Shown: positions 43,667 to 54,395, counted from the stretch's first letter. The stretch is 64,000 nucleotides of DNA from Terriglobales bacterium (GCA_035651995.1 DASRER010000002.1:427699-491698), one strand, 5' to 3'. Program-made: numbers and translations. The notes: generated by a model from the letters alone, not told the origin.

Positions 43667-44821
43667 CTACTCGCGGCAGAAGAGCATGAGCACCGCCGCG
43701 GCGCCGGCGATTGCGGCCGCGAAATAGAAGGGCGCGTGCGGAGCGATGTGGCTCCAGAGTTCGCCGGCGATGAGGCTGGCGGCGAGCGTGGCAAGGCTGG
43801 TGGCGAAGTAGTAGATGCCGAAGGCGCGGCCGCGCTGCGCGGCGGGAACGGTTTGCGCCACCAGCGCTCGCAGTACCGGATCGGTGAGCGCGTAGTAGAG
43901 GCCGTAGAACGCCATGGCGCCCCAGATCGCGGAGCGCGCAGGCGCGAGCGCGAAGACCGAATAAACGATGGCGTACACGGCGTATCCGGCAGCGGCCATG
44001 CCGTGCTTGGAGACGCGGTCGCTGAGCGCGCCGAGCGGCCACGATGCGCCGCTGTAGACGATGTTGAAGACGAGTCCGAGCAGCGGCGCCGCAGCCGCCG
44101 GGATGCCCATGTTTTGGGCGCGCAGGATGAGAAACATGTCGCTGGATCCGCCCAGCGAAAACAGCGTGACCACGAAGAGGACGTAGTAGTACGAGCGCGG
44201 CAGCCGCGTGCCCGGCGCATTTGTGGTCGCGTTCCCGGCGGTTGCCGGCTGTGCGCCGCTGGTTTCGCGCACCCCGAACGCGATGACCAGAACACTGAGG
44301 AGTCCCGGTATCGCGGCGAACCAGAAGACGGTGCGCTCGGCGTAGTGGCGCAGCAGCAGCAGGGCGAGCAGAGGACCGACGATGGCGCCGGCCGTGTCCA
44401 TGGACTGGAGCACGCCGAAGGCGCCGCCGAGGCGCTCGCGCGGAACCGACTCGGAGAGCATCACGTCGCGCGGCGCGCCGCGGAATCCCTTCGCCAGCCG
44501 GTCGGCAAAGCGAATGAACAGCACGTGCCACCACGAAGTGGCGAGCGCCAGCAGCGGCTTCATGAGGTTCGCGACGGCATAGCCGGCGACGACGATGGGT
44601 TTGCGCCGCGGCGCGCGGTCGGCGAGATATCCGGAGTAGAGCTTGGCGAGCGAGGCGACGCTCTCCGCGATGCCCTCGATCAGCCCGAGCGTGGCGGGCC
44701 CGGCGCCGAGCGACATGAGGAACGAAGGGATGAGCCAGTAGGACATCTCGCTGGCGGTGTCATTGAGCAGCGAGGTGGCGCCGAAGACGGTGACGTTGCG
44801 CTCGGTGTTTTCCTGAGGCAC
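43667..44821 (-). CDS. MFS transporter
   Basis: A 384-residue major facilitator protein with about 12 helices. It begins VFGATSLLNDTASEMSYWLI, PSFLMSLGAGPATLGLIEGI, and has the loop 2-3 motif SGYLADRAPRRKPIVVAGYA and a second-half motif GALSDRVSKHGMAAAG. The N-terminal signature with LLNDTASEM is shared by a group of uncharacterised bacterial MFS proteins. No neighbour identifies a substrate. It lies convergently to the VanZ-like gene. Confidence 0.8.
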   Translation of the reverse strand: MPQENTERNVTVFGATSLLNDTASEMSYWLIPSFLMSLGAGPATLGLIEGIAESVASLAKLYSGYLADRAPRRKPIVVAGYAVANLMKPLLALATSWWHVLFIRFADRLAKGFRGAPRDVMLSESVPRERLGGAFGVLQSMDTAGAIVGPLLALLLLRHYAERTVFWFAAIPGLLSVLVIAFGVRETSGAQPATAGNATTNAPGTRLPRSYYYVLFVVTLFSLGGSSDMFLILRAQNMGIPAAAAPLLGLVFNIVYSGASWPLGALSDRVSKHGMAAAGYAVYAIVYSVFALAPARSAIWGAMAFYGLYYALTDPVLRALVAQTVPAAQRGRAFGIYYFATSLATLAASLIAGELWSHIAPHAPFYFAAAIAGAAAVLMLFCRE

Positions 44822-44925
44822 GGATTAGTTATACGCGAGTGCCCCAGCACTCAGCATTCAGCGTCCAGGAATCCGGCGGTTCGTTGGATATGGCAGCGTC
44901 GGGCGAGGGCGACCGCGCCGCACAA

Positions 44926-44953
44926 GAAAAAACGCGGGCGAAGTCGCCCGCGG
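44926..44953 (-). terminator. Intrinsic terminator of sod
   Basis: On the minus strand, CGCGGGCGA-CT-TCGCCCGCG is followed by TTTTTTCTTG, about 30 bases after the sod stop. It is nearly identical in stem to the terminator at 45693-45724. Confidence 0.93.
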
Positions 44954-44983
44954 GTTGGTCGCAGCACGTTCTTGGATCAATTC

Positions 44984-45619
44984 TTACGCGGCGGTCTGTT
45001 TTACAAGTTTGTTGCTCGCTTCGAGGCGGCGGTTGACTTCGTTCCAGTTCACCACCTGCCACCAGGCGGCGAGATACTCGGGACGGCGATTGCGATACCT
45101 CAGGTAGTAGGCGTGCTCCCAGACGTCGTTGCCGAGGATTGGGAAGAGGCCCTGCATCAGCGGATTGTCCTGGTTTGGCGTGGTGATGATGCGCAGCTGG
45201 CCGCCGGGCGCGCGCACCAGCCAGACCCATCCGCTGCCGAAGTGCCTGGCGCCGGCTTCGTTGAACTGCTTTTGAAACGCCTCGAAGCCGCCGAAGGCGT
45301 CATCGACGGCGGAGACAATGGGGCCGGCCGAGACGCTGCCGTCGGGCTTCTGCATGAGCTTCCAGAAGATGCTGTGGTTCACGTGACCGCCGGCGTTGTT
45401 GCGGACGGTGGTCCGGATGTCTTCAGGGATTGAGTTCAGGTTGGTGATGATTTCTTCGGGCGTCTTGCTGAAGAATTGCGGATGTTTTTCCAGCGCGGCG
45501 TTCAGGTTGTTGACATAGGCGGCGTGGTGCTTGTCGTGGTGAAGCTGCATGGTTTCGGTGTCAATGAACGGCTCGAGGGCGTTGTAGTCGTACGGAAGCG
45601 GCGGGAGTTGGAACGCCAT
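44984..45619 (-). CDS. Superoxide dismutase (Fe/Mn family)
   Basis: A 211-residue Fe/Mn superoxide dismutase, converting superoxide to oxygen and hydrogen peroxide. The metal ligands are the His in [20 protein letters not shown], the His in [13 protein letters not shown], and Asp and His in [20 protein letters not shown]. No signal peptide is present, so it is cytosolic. The metal preference cannot be settled; GSGWVWLV is compatible with Mn or cambialistic forms. AGGAG lies 7 nt before the ATG at 45619. It stands alone downstream of the ribosomal supercluster, bracketed by two near-identical terminators. Confidence 0.95.
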   Translation of the reverse strand: MAFQLPPLPYDYNALEPFIDTETMQLHHDKHHAAYVNNLNAALEKHPQFFSKTPEEIITNLNSIPEDIRTTVRNNAGGHVNHSIFWKLMQKPDGSVSAGPIVSAVDDAFGGFEAFQKQFNEAGARHFGSGWVWLVRAPGGQLRIITTPNQDNPLMQGLFPILGNDVWEHAYYLRYRNRRPEYLAAWWQVVNWNEVNRRLEASNKLVKQTAA

Positions 45620-45692
45620 GAGGTGCTCCTCCTTCATGATTTCAGTTGTATGGATTGCGGCGTAGCGGGAGTGGTTGCGTGAAGTTTTCCAC

Positions 45693-45724
45693 AAAGAAAA
45701 ACGCGGGCGAGGGTTCGCCCGCGT
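45693..45724 (-). terminator. Intrinsic terminator ending the S10-spc-alpha supercluster
   Basis: ACGCGGGCGA with TCGCCCGCGT forms a ~10-bp stem, followed on the minus strand by TTTTTCTTTG, 23 bases after the rplQ stop. Confidence 0.93.
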
Positions 45725-45746
45725 GCGCAGAGCTCCTGATTGAAAC

Positions 45747-46238
45747 TCATTCCTTGCCCTTGTCGCCGGCCTCTTCGCCGCCGGCCTTGGCTTCGGCCTC
45801 GGCCTGTTCCATTGCCTTGCGTGTCTCTTCGGCGCGCTTGGCCCTGGTTTCCGCGCGCTTCTTGCGCCGGGCCTCGATTTTCTTTTCGCTGCCAATCAGT
45901 TCGACAAACGCCTTCTCGGCGCCGTCACCCTGCTGGAAGCCGCTGCGGATGATGCGCAGGTAGCCCCCATTGCGGTCCCCAAAGCGCGGCGCGATCTCCC
46001 AGAGCTTGTCGACCGACTCGCGCGTCATGAGAAACGCGCCGGCCTGGCGGCGGGCGGCGAGGTCGCCGCGCTTGCCCAGGGTGATCATCTTCTCCACGTG
46101 CGGGCGCATGGCCTTGGCCTTGACGACCGACGTCTCAATGCGCTCCTCGACGATGAGCGAGGTGACCAGGTTGCGCAGCAGCGCGCGACGATGGCTGGTG
46201 TTACGCCCGAGTTTCCATCCTGCCTTGAGATGACGCAT
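45747..46238 (-). CDS. rplQ: 50S ribosomal protein L17
   Basis: A 163-residue L17 (bL17), a large-subunit protein near the exit tunnel. It starts [20 protein letters not shown] and contains [20 protein letters not shown] and [20 protein letters not shown]. After about residue 118 comes a charged Lys/Arg/Glu/Ala-rich tail roughly 45 residues longer than in E. coli. It is the last gene of the supercluster. The start at 46238 discards an upstream extension from the repeat-containing spacer. Confidence 0.96.
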   Translation of the reverse strand: MRHLKAGWKLGRNTSHRRALLRNLVTSLIVEERIETSVVKAKAMRPHVEKMITLGKRGDLAARRQAGAFLMTRESVDKLWEIAPRFGDRNGGYLRIIRSGFQQGDGAEKAFVELIGSEKKIEARRKKRAETRAKRAEETRKAMEQAEAEAKAGGEEAGDKGKE

Positions 46239-46324
46239 GTTCGCTCCCTTTCTGAAATCGCCCCTGGCTTTTGGCTCCCGGTGAAGGGCCGAAAGGCGCC
46301 GCCCGGCGCCTGCAACATCGCGGA

Positions 46325-46352
46325 GTAGAGACGCAGCAAGCCGCGTCTCTAC
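46325..46352. repeat. GTAGAGACGCAGC hairpin, copy 1
   Basis: GTAGAGACGC and GCGTCTCTAC flank AGCAAGCC. It lies in the rpoA-rplQ spacer. Related hairpins occur at 57945, 60006 and 60429. Confidence 0.85.
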
Positions 46353-46369
46353 CGATCCGCGGAACGGCA

Positions 46370-47416
<1,047 letters not shown>

Positions 47417-47582
47417 GGTGTTGCATTCTCCTTCCGGCCCTGCTGCACAAGGCGACCCCCCGCCGGCCCGTGCGGCTGAGGCGCTGCGTCGCGCATGGCG
47501 AATCGGGCGCGAGAAGCGGGCAAAACTGCAGTTTCAAAGTTTCCAGTTTCGAAGTCTCAAAAAACAACCCCCGAACCGAACC

Positions 47583-48212
47583 TCACTTGCTGTACAGCTC
47601 GACGATGAGCTGCTCGTTTACGGGCAGCTGGATTTCGTCGCGCTTGGGAACGCTGTTGACGCGCGCGGTCAGGTTGTCGCGATCAATGGCGAGCCACGAC
47701 GGCGGTGTTTGGTGACTGGTGAACTCACGCGCCTGCTCCACGACGGGCAGCTTGCGGCTGCGCTCGCGGACGGCCACTTCGTCGCCGGCCCTGACCGAGT
47801 ACGACGGGATGTTCACCTTGTGTCCGTTCACCTGGATGTGCCCGTGCCGCACCAACTGGCGCGCCTGACGCCTCGAGATGGCGAAGCCTGAGCGATAGAC
47901 CACGTTGTCGAGACGGGTTTCGAGCTGCTGAAGCAGCGCTTCGCCGGTGACGCCCTGCGAGCGCGACGCCTTCTCAAAGTAATTGCGGAACTGGCGTTCC
48001 TGGGTGAAGTAAATCCGCTTGGTCTTCTGCTTTTCGCGGAGCTGAAGGCCGTAGCCGACGACTTTCGCTTTGCGGTCCTTGCCGTGCTGTCCGGGGGCGA
48101 AGTTGCGCTTCTCGACGGGACACTTGTCGCTGAAGCACTTGGCCCCCTTCAGGAACAGCTTCATTCCTTCGCGGCGGCAAAGACGGCAGACTGCGCCTGT
48201 TTCTCGTGCCAA
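47583..48212 (-). CDS. rpsD: 30S ribosomal protein S4
   Basis: A 209-residue S4 (uS4), a primary 16S rRNA binder. It has an N-terminal zinc-type motif ([20 protein letters not shown], with four Cys including KCPV) and the S4 RNA-binding domain ([40 protein letters not shown]). The zinc-binding form is kept here. Confidence 0.97.
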   Translation of the reverse strand: MARETGAVCRLCRREGMKLFLKGAKCFSDKCPVEKRNFAPGQHGKDRKAKVVGYGLQLREKQKTKRIYFTQERQFRNYFEKASRSQGVTGEALLQQLETRLDNVVYRSGFAISRRQARQLVRHGHIQVNGHKVNIPSYSVRAGDEVAVRERSRKLPVVEQAREFTSHQTPPSWLAIDRDNLTARVNSVPKRDEIQLPVNEQLIVELYSK

Positions 48213-48285
48213 GTTTTTTCTCCTTAACTTCGGGTGACGACCGGTTTACGCGAATGGCATCGCTTCGTCCCGGTCCGTATGCTTC

Positions 48286-48732
48286 TTACACTCTGCGGCG
48301 CTTGGGCGGACGGCATCCGTTGTGCGGGATGGGCGTCACGTCCTTGATGCTGCGCACTTCAATGCCGGCGGCGGCGAGGGCGCGGATGGCGGACTCGCGG
48401 CCGGAGCCGGGGCCGGAGACCTTCACGTCGACGCTGCGCACGCCGTGATCGCGCGCCTGGTTGGCGGCGTTCATGGCGGCCTGCTGCGCGGCAAACGGCG
48501 TTCCCTTGCGCGATCCCCGGAAACCGAGCGATCCGGAGCTCTTCCAGGAGAGCACGTTGCCCGCCTGGTCGGTGATGGTCACGATGGTGTTGTTGAACGA
48601 CGCCTGCACGTGGACGAGCCCGTGCGGCACGTTCTTGCGCTCGCGCTTCTTGAACTGCTTCTTCTTGCCTTTTTTCTCCGGTGCGGCTGCGCCGGCGCCG
48701 GGTGCTGCTGCTCCTGCTGCTGGTTTTGCCAT
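48286..48732 (-). CDS. rpsK: 30S ribosomal protein S11
   Basis: A 148-residue S11 (uS11) of the platform. The core [20 protein letters not shown] to [15 protein letters not shown] is standard. The first ~30 residues ([20 protein letters not shown]) are an Ala/Pro-rich extension longer than in most bacteria. Confidence 0.97.
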   Translation of the reverse strand: MAKPAAGAAAPGAGAAAPEKKGKKKQFKKRERKNVPHGLVHVQASFNNTIVTITDQAGNVLSWKSSGSLGFRGSRKGTPFAAQQAAMNAANQARDHGVRSVDVKVSGPGSGRESAIRALAAAGIEVRSIKDVTPIPHNGCRPPKRRRV

Positions 48733-48736
48733 TTTC

Positions 48737-48819
48737 GAGTTCTCAGTTCTCGGTTCTCAGTTCTCAGTTGGCGCTCAGTTCGTTTGACTGAGGACCGGGG
48801 ACCGAGAACTGGGAACTGG
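48737..48819. repeat. Palindromic element of the CAGTTCTCAGTT type
   Basis: The left arm GAGTTCTCAGTTCTCGGTTC... and the right arm ...GACCGAGAACTGGGAACTGG are inverted arrays of an AGTTCTC unit. It occupies the rpsM-rpsK spacer. Confidence 0.8.
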
Positions 48820-48821
48820 TT

Positions 48822-49208
48822 CTACGTTTTTGCCGTCGCTTTCTTCTTCTGTGCAACCGTGCCCTTGCGAGGACCTTTGCGCGTTCGCGCATTGGTGTGC
48901 GTGCGCTGGCCGCGGACCGGCAGGTTGCGGCGATGACGATAGCCTCGATACGAGCCGATTTCGATCAGCCGCTTGATGTGCATGGAAACGTCTTTGCGCA
49001 GGTCGCCTTCGACGTTTCCTTCCGCCTCGATGACCTGGCGGATGCGGTTGACCTCTTCTTCGTTCAGGTCCTGGACCTTCTTCGCCGGGTCGACGTTCGC
49101 GGCGGCGACAATGCGGTCGGCGCGCGGGTGCCCGATGCCGAAGATGTAGGTCAGCGCGATGTTGACATGCTTGTTGCGCGGAAGATCCACGCCTGCAATG
49201 CGAGCCAT
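48822..49208 (-). CDS. rpsM: 30S ribosomal protein S13
   Basis: A 128-residue S13 (uS13), which contacts the 50S subunit and P-site t[43 protein letters not shown] and [20 protein letters not shown] are canonical, ending in a basic tail. It starts 4 bases after rpmJ. Confidence 0.97.
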   Translation of the reverse strand: MARIAGVDLPRNKHVNIALTYIFGIGHPRADRIVAAANVDPAKKVQDLNEEEVNRIRQVIEAEGNVEGDLRKDVSMHIKRLIEIGSYRGYRHRRNLPVRGQRTHTNARTRKGPRKGTVAQKKKATAKT

Positions 49209-49212
49209 GACG

Positions 49213-49326
49213 TTACCCCTGCCTCTGCTTGTGCTTCGAGTTTTCGCAGATCACGCGCACCACGCCGCGGCGGTGGATGATCTTGCACTTGTCGCAAATT
49301 TTCTTTACCGATGCCCGAACCTTCAT
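49213..49326 (-). CDS. rpmJ: 50S ribosomal protein L36
   Basis: A 37-residue L36 (bL36), read directly as [20 protein letters not shown] then [17 protein letters not shown]. It has the zinc-binding pattern C-x2-C ... C ... H, so this is the zinc-containing form. It lies between infA and rpsM. Confidence 0.96.
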   Translation of the reverse strand: MKVRASVKKICDKCKIIHRRGVVRVICENSKHKQRQG

Positions 49327-49380
49327 AAAAACCGTTCCCGTTTCTCGTTTCCCGTCTCGTTCCTAGCGAAACGGAAGCCT

Positions 49381-49599
49381 TTATTTGTACCGGTAGACGA
49401 TCCGTCCCCGCGTCAGGTCGTAGGGCGAAAGCTCCACGGCCACGCGGTCGCCGGGAAGAATGCGAATGAAGTTCTTGCGCATCTTGCCGGAGACGTGCGC
49501 CAGCACCTGATGTTTGTTCTCCAGTTCCACCCGGAACATGGCATTGGGCAGCGGCTCAATGACCACCGCCATCACTTCGATCGCGTCTTCCTTGCTCAA
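49381..49599 (-). CDS. infA: Translation initiation factor IF-1 (TTG start)
   Basis: A 72-residue IF-1, an OB-fold protein that occupies the A site during initiation. The core is [40 protein letters not shown], and [16 protein letters not shown]. The family length of 72 and the invariant SKEDAIEV require initiation at the TTG at 49599, preceded by GAAAGG at 4-5 nt. A longer frame to an upstream ATG adds 28 unrelated residues. Confidence 0.95.
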   Translation of the reverse strand: MSKEDAIEVMAVVIEPLPNAMFRVELENKHQVLAHVSGKMRKNFIRILPGDRVAVELSPYDLTRGRIVYRYK

Positions 49600-49630
49600 A
49601 TGCCCTTTCTCTCGTTTCCAGCTCGTCATC

Positions 49631-49648
49631 GCGGGCCTAAAGGCCCGC
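49631..49648. repeat. GCGGGCCT/AGGCCCGC hairpin after map
   Basis: A perfect 8-bp inverted repeat in the map-infA spacer. A close relative is at 56032-56051. It has no T-tract. The rest of the 49600-49799 spacer shows AAGCCTAAAGCCTACG units only. Confidence 0.75.
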
Positions 49649-49799
49649 TCTTCCACCGCCACAAGCCTAAAGCCTACGAACAACCCACAAGCCCGAGGCC
49701 AACTCAGACCAGAAGCAAGACCCTGATTGTCAGAGGATCTGGAACATCAGAAGGCGCTCACCATTTGATGAACCAGACCCTAATTCCGGTGCAAGGCCC

Positions 49800-50552
49800 T
49801 TACTGCGTCAAAATCACTGGCCCGTCGGCGGTTACGGCCACGCAATGCTCGAAGTGGGCACTGAAGCTGCCGTCTTCGGTGACCGCGGTCCAGCGGTCAT
49901 CCAGCACGCGCGCGCCAGCCTTGCCGGCATTCACCATGGGCTCGATGGCAATCACCATGCCCTCGCGCAGCCGTGCTCCGTGTCCGCGGGTGCCGAAGTT
50001 CGGGACCTGCGGGTCTTCGTGGAGCCGGGTGCCGATGCCGTGGCCGACAAACTCGCGGACCACGCTGAATCCCGCCGCCTCGACCACTTCCTGTACCACC
50101 GCGCCGACGTCGCCGACGGTGTTTCCTACGCGCGCCGCCTGGATGGCCTTCTCCAGCGACTCGCGCGTCACGTCCAAAAGCTTTTTCAGCTCCGGCTTCA
50201 GGCTGTTGCCCACCGGAACGGTGATGGCGGCGTCGCCGTAGTAGCCGTCGAGCACCACGCCGCAATCAATGGAAACAATGTCGCCGTGCTCGAGCACCCG
50301 CTTTTCCGACGGGATGCCGTGCACAATCTCGTTGTTGACCGAGGTGCACAGGCAGCAAGGGTAGTCGTAATAGCCCTTGAATGCCGGCTTGGCCCCGGCG
50401 TCGCGGATCTTCTTCTCGGCGGCGCGCTCCAGGTCCATGGTGGTGATGCCAGGCTTCACCATGGCCGCGAGCTCGTCGAGCACCTGGCGGACGATGTGCC
50501 CGCTGCGGCGCATCTTCTCGATCTCGCCAGGCGACTTACAAACGATGGCCAT
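49800..50552 (-). CDS. map: Methionine aminopeptidase, type I
   Basis: A 250-residue MetAP that removes the initiator Met. The metal ligands are in IVSIDCGVVLDGYYGDAAIT (two Asp), FVGHGIGTRLHEDPQVPNF (His), GMVIAIEPM (Glu) and TEDGSFSAHFEH. The start is MAIVCKSPGEIEKMRRSGHI at 50552, which lies 17 nt inside the end of adk, so the two are translationally coupled. Confidence 0.97.
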   Translation of the reverse strand: MAIVCKSPGEIEKMRRSGHIVRQVLDELAAMVKPGITTMDLERAAEKKIRDAGAKPAFKGYYDYPCCLCTSVNNEIVHGIPSEKRVLEHGDIVSIDCGVVLDGYYGDAAITVPVGNSLKPELKKLLDVTRESLEKAIQAARVGNTVGDVGAVVQEVVEAAGFSVVREFVGHGIGTRLHEDPQVPNFGTRGHGARLREGMVIAIEPMVNAGKAGARVLDDRWTAVTEDGSFSAHFEHCVAVTADGPVILTQ

Positions 50553-51270
50553 TCCGCTCCAGGATACGCGCCAAGTCGGTGGTAACTTCATCCACCGCAC
50601 GCCCGCCGTCGACTTCCGTGAGGCGGCCCTGGGCGCGATAGAACTCCTTCAGCGGCAGCGTGTCCTGCTCATAACGCTTCAGCCGCTCGGAGATGACCTC
50701 TTCGCTATCGTCGTGCCGGGTCACCAGCTTGGAGCCGTCCACATCGCACTGACCGGGGACCCGTGGAGGCTGGCTATAGACGTTGTAAATCCGCCCGCAG
50801 GAGGGACACTGACGGCGACCGGTAAGCCGCTTTAACAGCTCATTATAGTCGACCGAAATAGTGATCACAACCGGCGGAATACGGCACTGGTTGTCAAAGA
50901 GCTGGTCGTTCAACTGCGCTTCGAGCCACTCGGCCTGCGCGCGTGTGCGCGGAAAGCCGTCGAGGATAAAGCCCCGGTTGCAGTCGGCGCGCTTCAGCCG
51001 CTCGGCCACCATCGGGTACATCAATTCGTCCGGAACCAACTCGCCCCGGTCCATCAACGTCTTGGCCTTCAGCCCCAGTTCGGTGCCGCGGGCCACGTGG
51101 TCGCGGAGCAGGTCGCCGGTGGAGATCTGCGGGATGCCGAAGATCTCAACCAGGCGCTTGGCCTGCGTTCCCTTGCCCACGCCGGGCGGGCCCATCAGGA
51201 TGACCGGGCCAACACTGGCGGGAGGCCTTTTCGACACCGCGTCCGCCCGGGTGCTCACCTTCAAAGCCAT
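50536..51270 (-). CDS. adk: Adenylate kinase
   Basis: A 244-residue Adk interconverting AMP + ATP with two ADP. It has the P-loop GPPGVGKGTQAKRL, NRGFILDGFPRTRAQAEWL and an extended LID with a zinc-type set CPSC ... QCDVD (Cys, Cys, Cys, Asp). An N-terminal extension of ~20 residues precedes the P-loop strand. Its ATG follows the secY TGA with no gap (TGAATG), and its end overlaps map. Confidence 0.97.
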   Translation of the reverse strand: MALKVSTRADAVSKRPPASVGPVILMGPPGVGKGTQAKRLVEIFGIPQISTGDLLRDHVARGTELGLKAKTLMDRGELVPDELMYPMVAERLKRADCNRGFILDGFPRTRAQAEWLEAQLNDQLFDNQCRIPPVVITISVDYNELLKRLTGRRQCPSCGRIYNVYSQPPRVPGQCDVDGSKLVTRHDDSEEVISERLKRYEQDTLPLKEFYRAQGRLTEVDGGRAVDEVTTDLARILERNGHRL

Positions 51271-52689
51271 TCACGACGCCCAGGTGCGCCGGCCGCGGAT
51301 GCGACCGCTGCGCGGCGTAAAGCCTTCATAGTGCCGCATGATCAGCTGCGACTCGATCTGCTGCACGGTGTCCATGGCGACGCCCACCACGATCAGCAGT
51401 GACGTGCCGCCAAAATAAAAGTTGACGCCCAAGCCGTTGGTGACCCACGTGGGCAGGCGCTCAAAGAACGCGCCCAGCGCGCCCGGCAGGTGGTTCAGCC
51501 GGATGCCGGCGATCATCCACTCGGGAATGAACGAGATGATGATCAGGTAAAGAGCGCCGACGAGCGTAATGCGGGTCAGGATTTCGTTGATGTGGTTCGC
51601 GGTGCGCGCGCCAGGCCGGATGCCGGGAATAAATCCGCCGTACTTGCGCATGTTGTCGGCCACTTCGTTGGGGTTGAACACGATGGAAACGTAGAAGTAG
51701 GCGAAGAAGATGATGCCGACGGCGTAGAGCAGCGTGTAAAGAGGCTCGCCCCAGGCGATGGAGCGCAGGAACGGCCCGAATATTGCATCGAGCCGCGGGT
51801 TCTGCCTGAGCACGAAGGCGAGCGTCTGCGGGAACGTCAGGATCGAGGATGCGAAGATGACCGGCATCACGCCGCCCGAGTTGACGCGCAGCGGCAGGTG
51901 GGTGGAACCGCCGCCGATGACCTTGCGTCCCACCACGCGCTTGGCGTACTGCACCGGAATCCGGCGTTCGCTGCGCTCCACGTAAACGATGAACGCCACC
52001 ACCGCGACCATGAGCGCGATCAGGATGACAACGGCGGGCGCGGTGAAGGCGCCCCAGGCCGCGGTCTGGACTTTTTCGTAGAGGTCGGCCACGGCGCGCG
52101 GCAGTCCGACGACGATGCCGGCAAAGATGAGCAGCGACATGCCGTTACCGATTCCGCGCTCGGTGATCTGCTCGCCCAGCCACATGATGAACACGCTGCC
52201 GGTGGTGAGCGTGAGCATGGTCATGAGCACGAATCCCCAGCCGGGATTCGTGACAAAAGCGGTGCCGCCCGAGACCGTCTGCTTCTGCAGGGTGATGGCG
52301 ATGCCGAACGACTGCAGCGCGCTGAGCAGCAGGGTGAGGTAGCGCGTCCACTGGGTGATCTTCTTCCGGCCCAGCTCGCCTTCCTTCTGCAGCTTCGCCA
52401 GCGGCTCATACACGACGGTGAGCAACTGGAGAATGATGGAGGCGGTGATATAGGGCATGATGCCCAGCGCGAAGATGGTCAGGCGGCGAAGCTGTCCGCC
52501 GCTGAACAGGTCGACGAAGCCGAGGAAGGTGCCGCGGTTCTGATCGAAGAACTGCTGCAGCAGGTCGGCGTTGATGCCGGGCGTGGGAATGTGTCCGCCG
52601 AGGCGGTACACGGCCAGCAAGCCAAGCGTGAAGAGCACACGCTTGCGAAGATCGGGAATCCGGAAGATGTTGGCTAACTTTTCAAACAT
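51271..52689 (-). CDS. secY: Protein translocase subunit SecY
   Basis: A 472-residue SecY with ten membrane helices, the central channel of Sec export. Landmarks are VLFTLGLLAVYRLGGHIPTP, the plug and helix 2 region FSGGQLRRLTIFALGIMPYI, VERSERRIPVQYAKR, and FIPGIRPGARTANHINEILT. It lies between rplO and adk as in the spc operon. Confidence 0.98.
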   Translation of the reverse strand: MFEKLANIFRIPDLRKRVLFTLGLLAVYRLGGHIPTPGINADLLQQFFDQNRGTFLGFVDLFSGGQLRRLTIFALGIMPYITASIILQLLTVVYEPLAKLQKEGELGRKKITQWTRYLTLLLSALQSFGIAITLQKQTVSGGTAFVTNPGWGFVLMTMLTLTTGSVFIMWLGEQITERGIGNGMSLLIFAGIVVGLPRAVADLYEKVQTAAWGAFTAPAVVILIALMVAVVAFIVYVERSERRIPVQYAKRVVGRKVIGGGSTHLPLRVNSGGVMPVIFASSILTFPQTLAFVLRQNPRLDAIFGPFLRSIAWGEPLYTLLYAVGIIFFAYFYVSIVFNPNEVADNMRKYGGFIPGIRPGARTANHINEILTRITLVGALYLIIISFIPEWMIAGIRLNHLPGALGAFFERLPTWVTNGLGVNFYFGGTSLLIVVGVAMDTVQQIESQLIMRHYEGFTPRSGRIRGRRTWAS

Positions 52690-52750
52690 TTACTGCGCCC
52701 TCAACTGCTTCCCTGCTTTTAGCTCTTAGCTATTGGCTCTTGGCTAACCG

Positions 52751-53200
52751 CTACGCCGAGGCCGCGATCACTTCTGCTTTTCCGCCGGCCTTCGTAATCT
52801 TCTCGGCGGCCGACTTGGAGAACTTGTGCGCCCGGACGTGAACCGCGCCCTTCAGCTCGCCGTCGCCGAGCACCTTGACCAGCTCGTCGCGCTTGCCGAT
52901 GAGCCCGGCTTTGCGGAGCACGTCAGGCGTGACGTTCTTTTCGCCGAGATTCGCCAGCGACTCCAGGTTCACGATGGCGTACTCGACGCGGAAGATGTTG
53001 GTGAAGCCGCGCTTGGGCAGGCGGCGGTGAAGCGGCATCTGGCCGCCTTCAAAGCCGCGCAGCATGCGCGAGCCGGAGCGCGAGCGCTGGCCCTTGTGCC
53101 CGCGGGTGGAGGTCTTGCCCATGCCCGAGCCCATGCCGCGGCCCACGCGCTTGCGCTTTTCCGATGCGCCCTTGGGGGCGCGAACTGTGGATAGATTCAT
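52751..53200 (-). CDS. rplO: 50S ribosomal protein L15
   Basis: A 149-residue L15 (uL15). NLSTVRAPKGASEKRKRVGR, GMGSGMGKTSTRGHKGQRSR and FEGGQMPLHRRLPKRGFTNI are canonical. The spacer to secY holds AGCTCTTAGCTATTGGCTCT-type repeat units. Confidence 0.97.
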   Translation of the reverse strand: MNLSTVRAPKGASEKRKRVGRGMGSGMGKTSTRGHKGQRSRSGSRMLRGFEGGQMPLHRRLPKRGFTNIFRVEYAIVNLESLANLGEKNVTPDVLRKAGLIGKRDELVKVLGDGELKGAVHVRAHKFSKSAAEKITKAGGKAEVIAASA

Positions 53201-53213
53201 GATGTCACTCTCG

Positions 53214-53417
53214 CTACTGCACGATCTCGACCAGATGCGGCACTTTCGCGACCATGCCCCGGATCGAGGGCGAGTCTTCGCGCTCGATGACCTGGTTCAA
53301 ACGGGTGAAGCCCAGCCCGCGCACGACCTTCTTGTGCTTTACGGGCGCCTGGATGTAAGAGCGTACCCAGCGCAACTTGATCTTGCCTGCCGATTTGGTG
53401 CTCTTCTGCGCCGTCAT
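53214..53417 (-). CDS. rpmD: 50S ribosomal protein L30
   Basis: A 67-residue L30 (uL30) with the single ferredoxin-like fold: KIKLRWVRSYIQAPVKHKKV, VRGLGFTRLNQVIEREDSPS, IRGMVAKVPHLVEI. It sits between rpsE and rplO with gaps of 2 and 13 bases. Confidence 0.96.
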   Translation of the reverse strand: MTAQKSTKSAGKIKLRWVRSYIQAPVKHKKVVRGLGFTRLNQVIEREDSPSIRGMVAKVPHLVEIVQ

Positions 53418-53419
53418 GA

Positions 53420-53932
53420 TTAGAGCTCCTCGACCGGCTTGCCGCGCATGGCGGCCACGTCGTTGCGGTCGCGCAACTGCTCCAGCGCGCGGAACGTGGC
53501 CTTGATGACGTTGTGCGGGTTGGTGGTGCCGATGGACTTGGTGAGCACGTTCTGCACGCCCGCCGAGGTCATCACGGCGCGCACGGCGCCGCCGGCAATG
53601 ACGCCGGTGCCTTCCGGAGCGGGCTTCAGCAGCACCAGCCCTGAACCGAAACGTCCGAGGACCTGGTGCGGAATGGTGGTCTGCGTGAGCGAGACCTTCA
53701 CCAGGTTCTTCTTGGCGGCTTCGATGCCCTTGCGGATGGCCTGCGGCACTTCTTTCGCCTTGCCGGAGCCGTAGCCCACCACCGCGGCCGAGGGGTCGCC
53801 GACGACGACCAGCGCGGCGAACGAGAGGTTCTTGCCGCCCTTGACGACCTTGGTGACGCGGTTGATGGAGACCACCTGGTCTTTGAGTTGGTAGCTGCCT
53901 GCGTCGAGTCTTTTTTTGGTTGCTAGCGCCAT
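53420..53932 (-). CDS. rpsE: 30S ribosomal protein S5
   Basis: A 170-residue S5 (uS5), involved in decoding fidelity. [40 protein letters not shown] and [19 protein letters not shown] form the typical dsRNA-binding domain; [20 protein letters not shown] follows. Confidence 0.97.
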   Translation of the reverse strand: MALATKKRLDAGSYQLKDQVVSINRVTKVVKGGKNLSFAALVVVGDPSAAVVGYGSGKAKEVPQAIRKGIEAAKKNLVKVSLTQTTIPHQVLGRFGSGLVLLKPAPEGTGVIAGGAVRAVMTSAGVQNVLTKSIGTTNPHNVIKATFRALEQLRDRNDVAAMRGKPVEEL

Positions 53933-53946
53933 GAAATCTACTCTTC

Positions 53947-54014
53947 CAGTCTTCAGTCGGTCAGCTTGCCAGCCGGTCCGCTGATCGCTGACCGGCGGAA
54001 AGACTGACAGACTG
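53947..54014. repeat. Palindromic element of the GTCAGTC type
   Basis: CAGTCTTCAGTCGGTCAGCT and GCCAGCCGG on the left pair with GCTGATCGCTGACCGGCGG and AAGACTGACAGACTG on the right. It fills the rplR-rpsE spacer. Confidence 0.75.
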
Positions 54015-54395
54015 CTAAAACTTCAATCCTGCCTCGCGGGCGGCATCGGCCAGGGCCTTGATGCGCCCGTGGTAGAGATAGCCGCCGCGGTCGAACACAA
54101 CTTTCTCCACGCCCTTGGCCTTGGCGCGCTCGGCGATCAGCTTGCCGATCGCCCTGGCCGCGGCGACGTTGCCGCCGGTGGCCTTGCGCTCGCCCTTGGC
54201 GCGGCCTTCCTTTTTCTCGTTGGTCGAGGCCGACACCAGCGTGACGCCCCGCATGTCGTCAATCACCTGGGCGTAAATGTGATTGAGCGAGCGATACACG
54301 TTCAGCCGCGGACGCTCGGCGGTGCCCAGCATGCGCCTGCGAATGCGCTCGTGCACGCGGGTACGAACGACGTTCTTGGATTCCTTCGAGATCAT
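54015..54395 (-). CDS. rplR: 50S ribosomal protein L18
   Basis: A 126-residue L18 (uL18), a 5S rRNA binder. [40 protein letters not shown] and [20 protein letters not shown] are canonical. Confidence 0.97.
   Translation of the reverse strand: MISKESKNVVRTRVHERIRRRMLGTAERPRLNVYRSLNHIYAQVIDDMRGVTLVSASTNEKKEGRAKGERKATGGNVAAARAIGKLIAERAKAKGVEKVVFDRGGYLYHGRIKALADAAREAGLKF

Noticed and set aside
49631..49648. Hairpin GCGGGCCT/AGGCCCGC as a terminator within the ribosomal supercluster
   Set aside because: It has no T-tract on the transcribed strand, and termination here would separate map from infA, so it is listed as a repeat instead.
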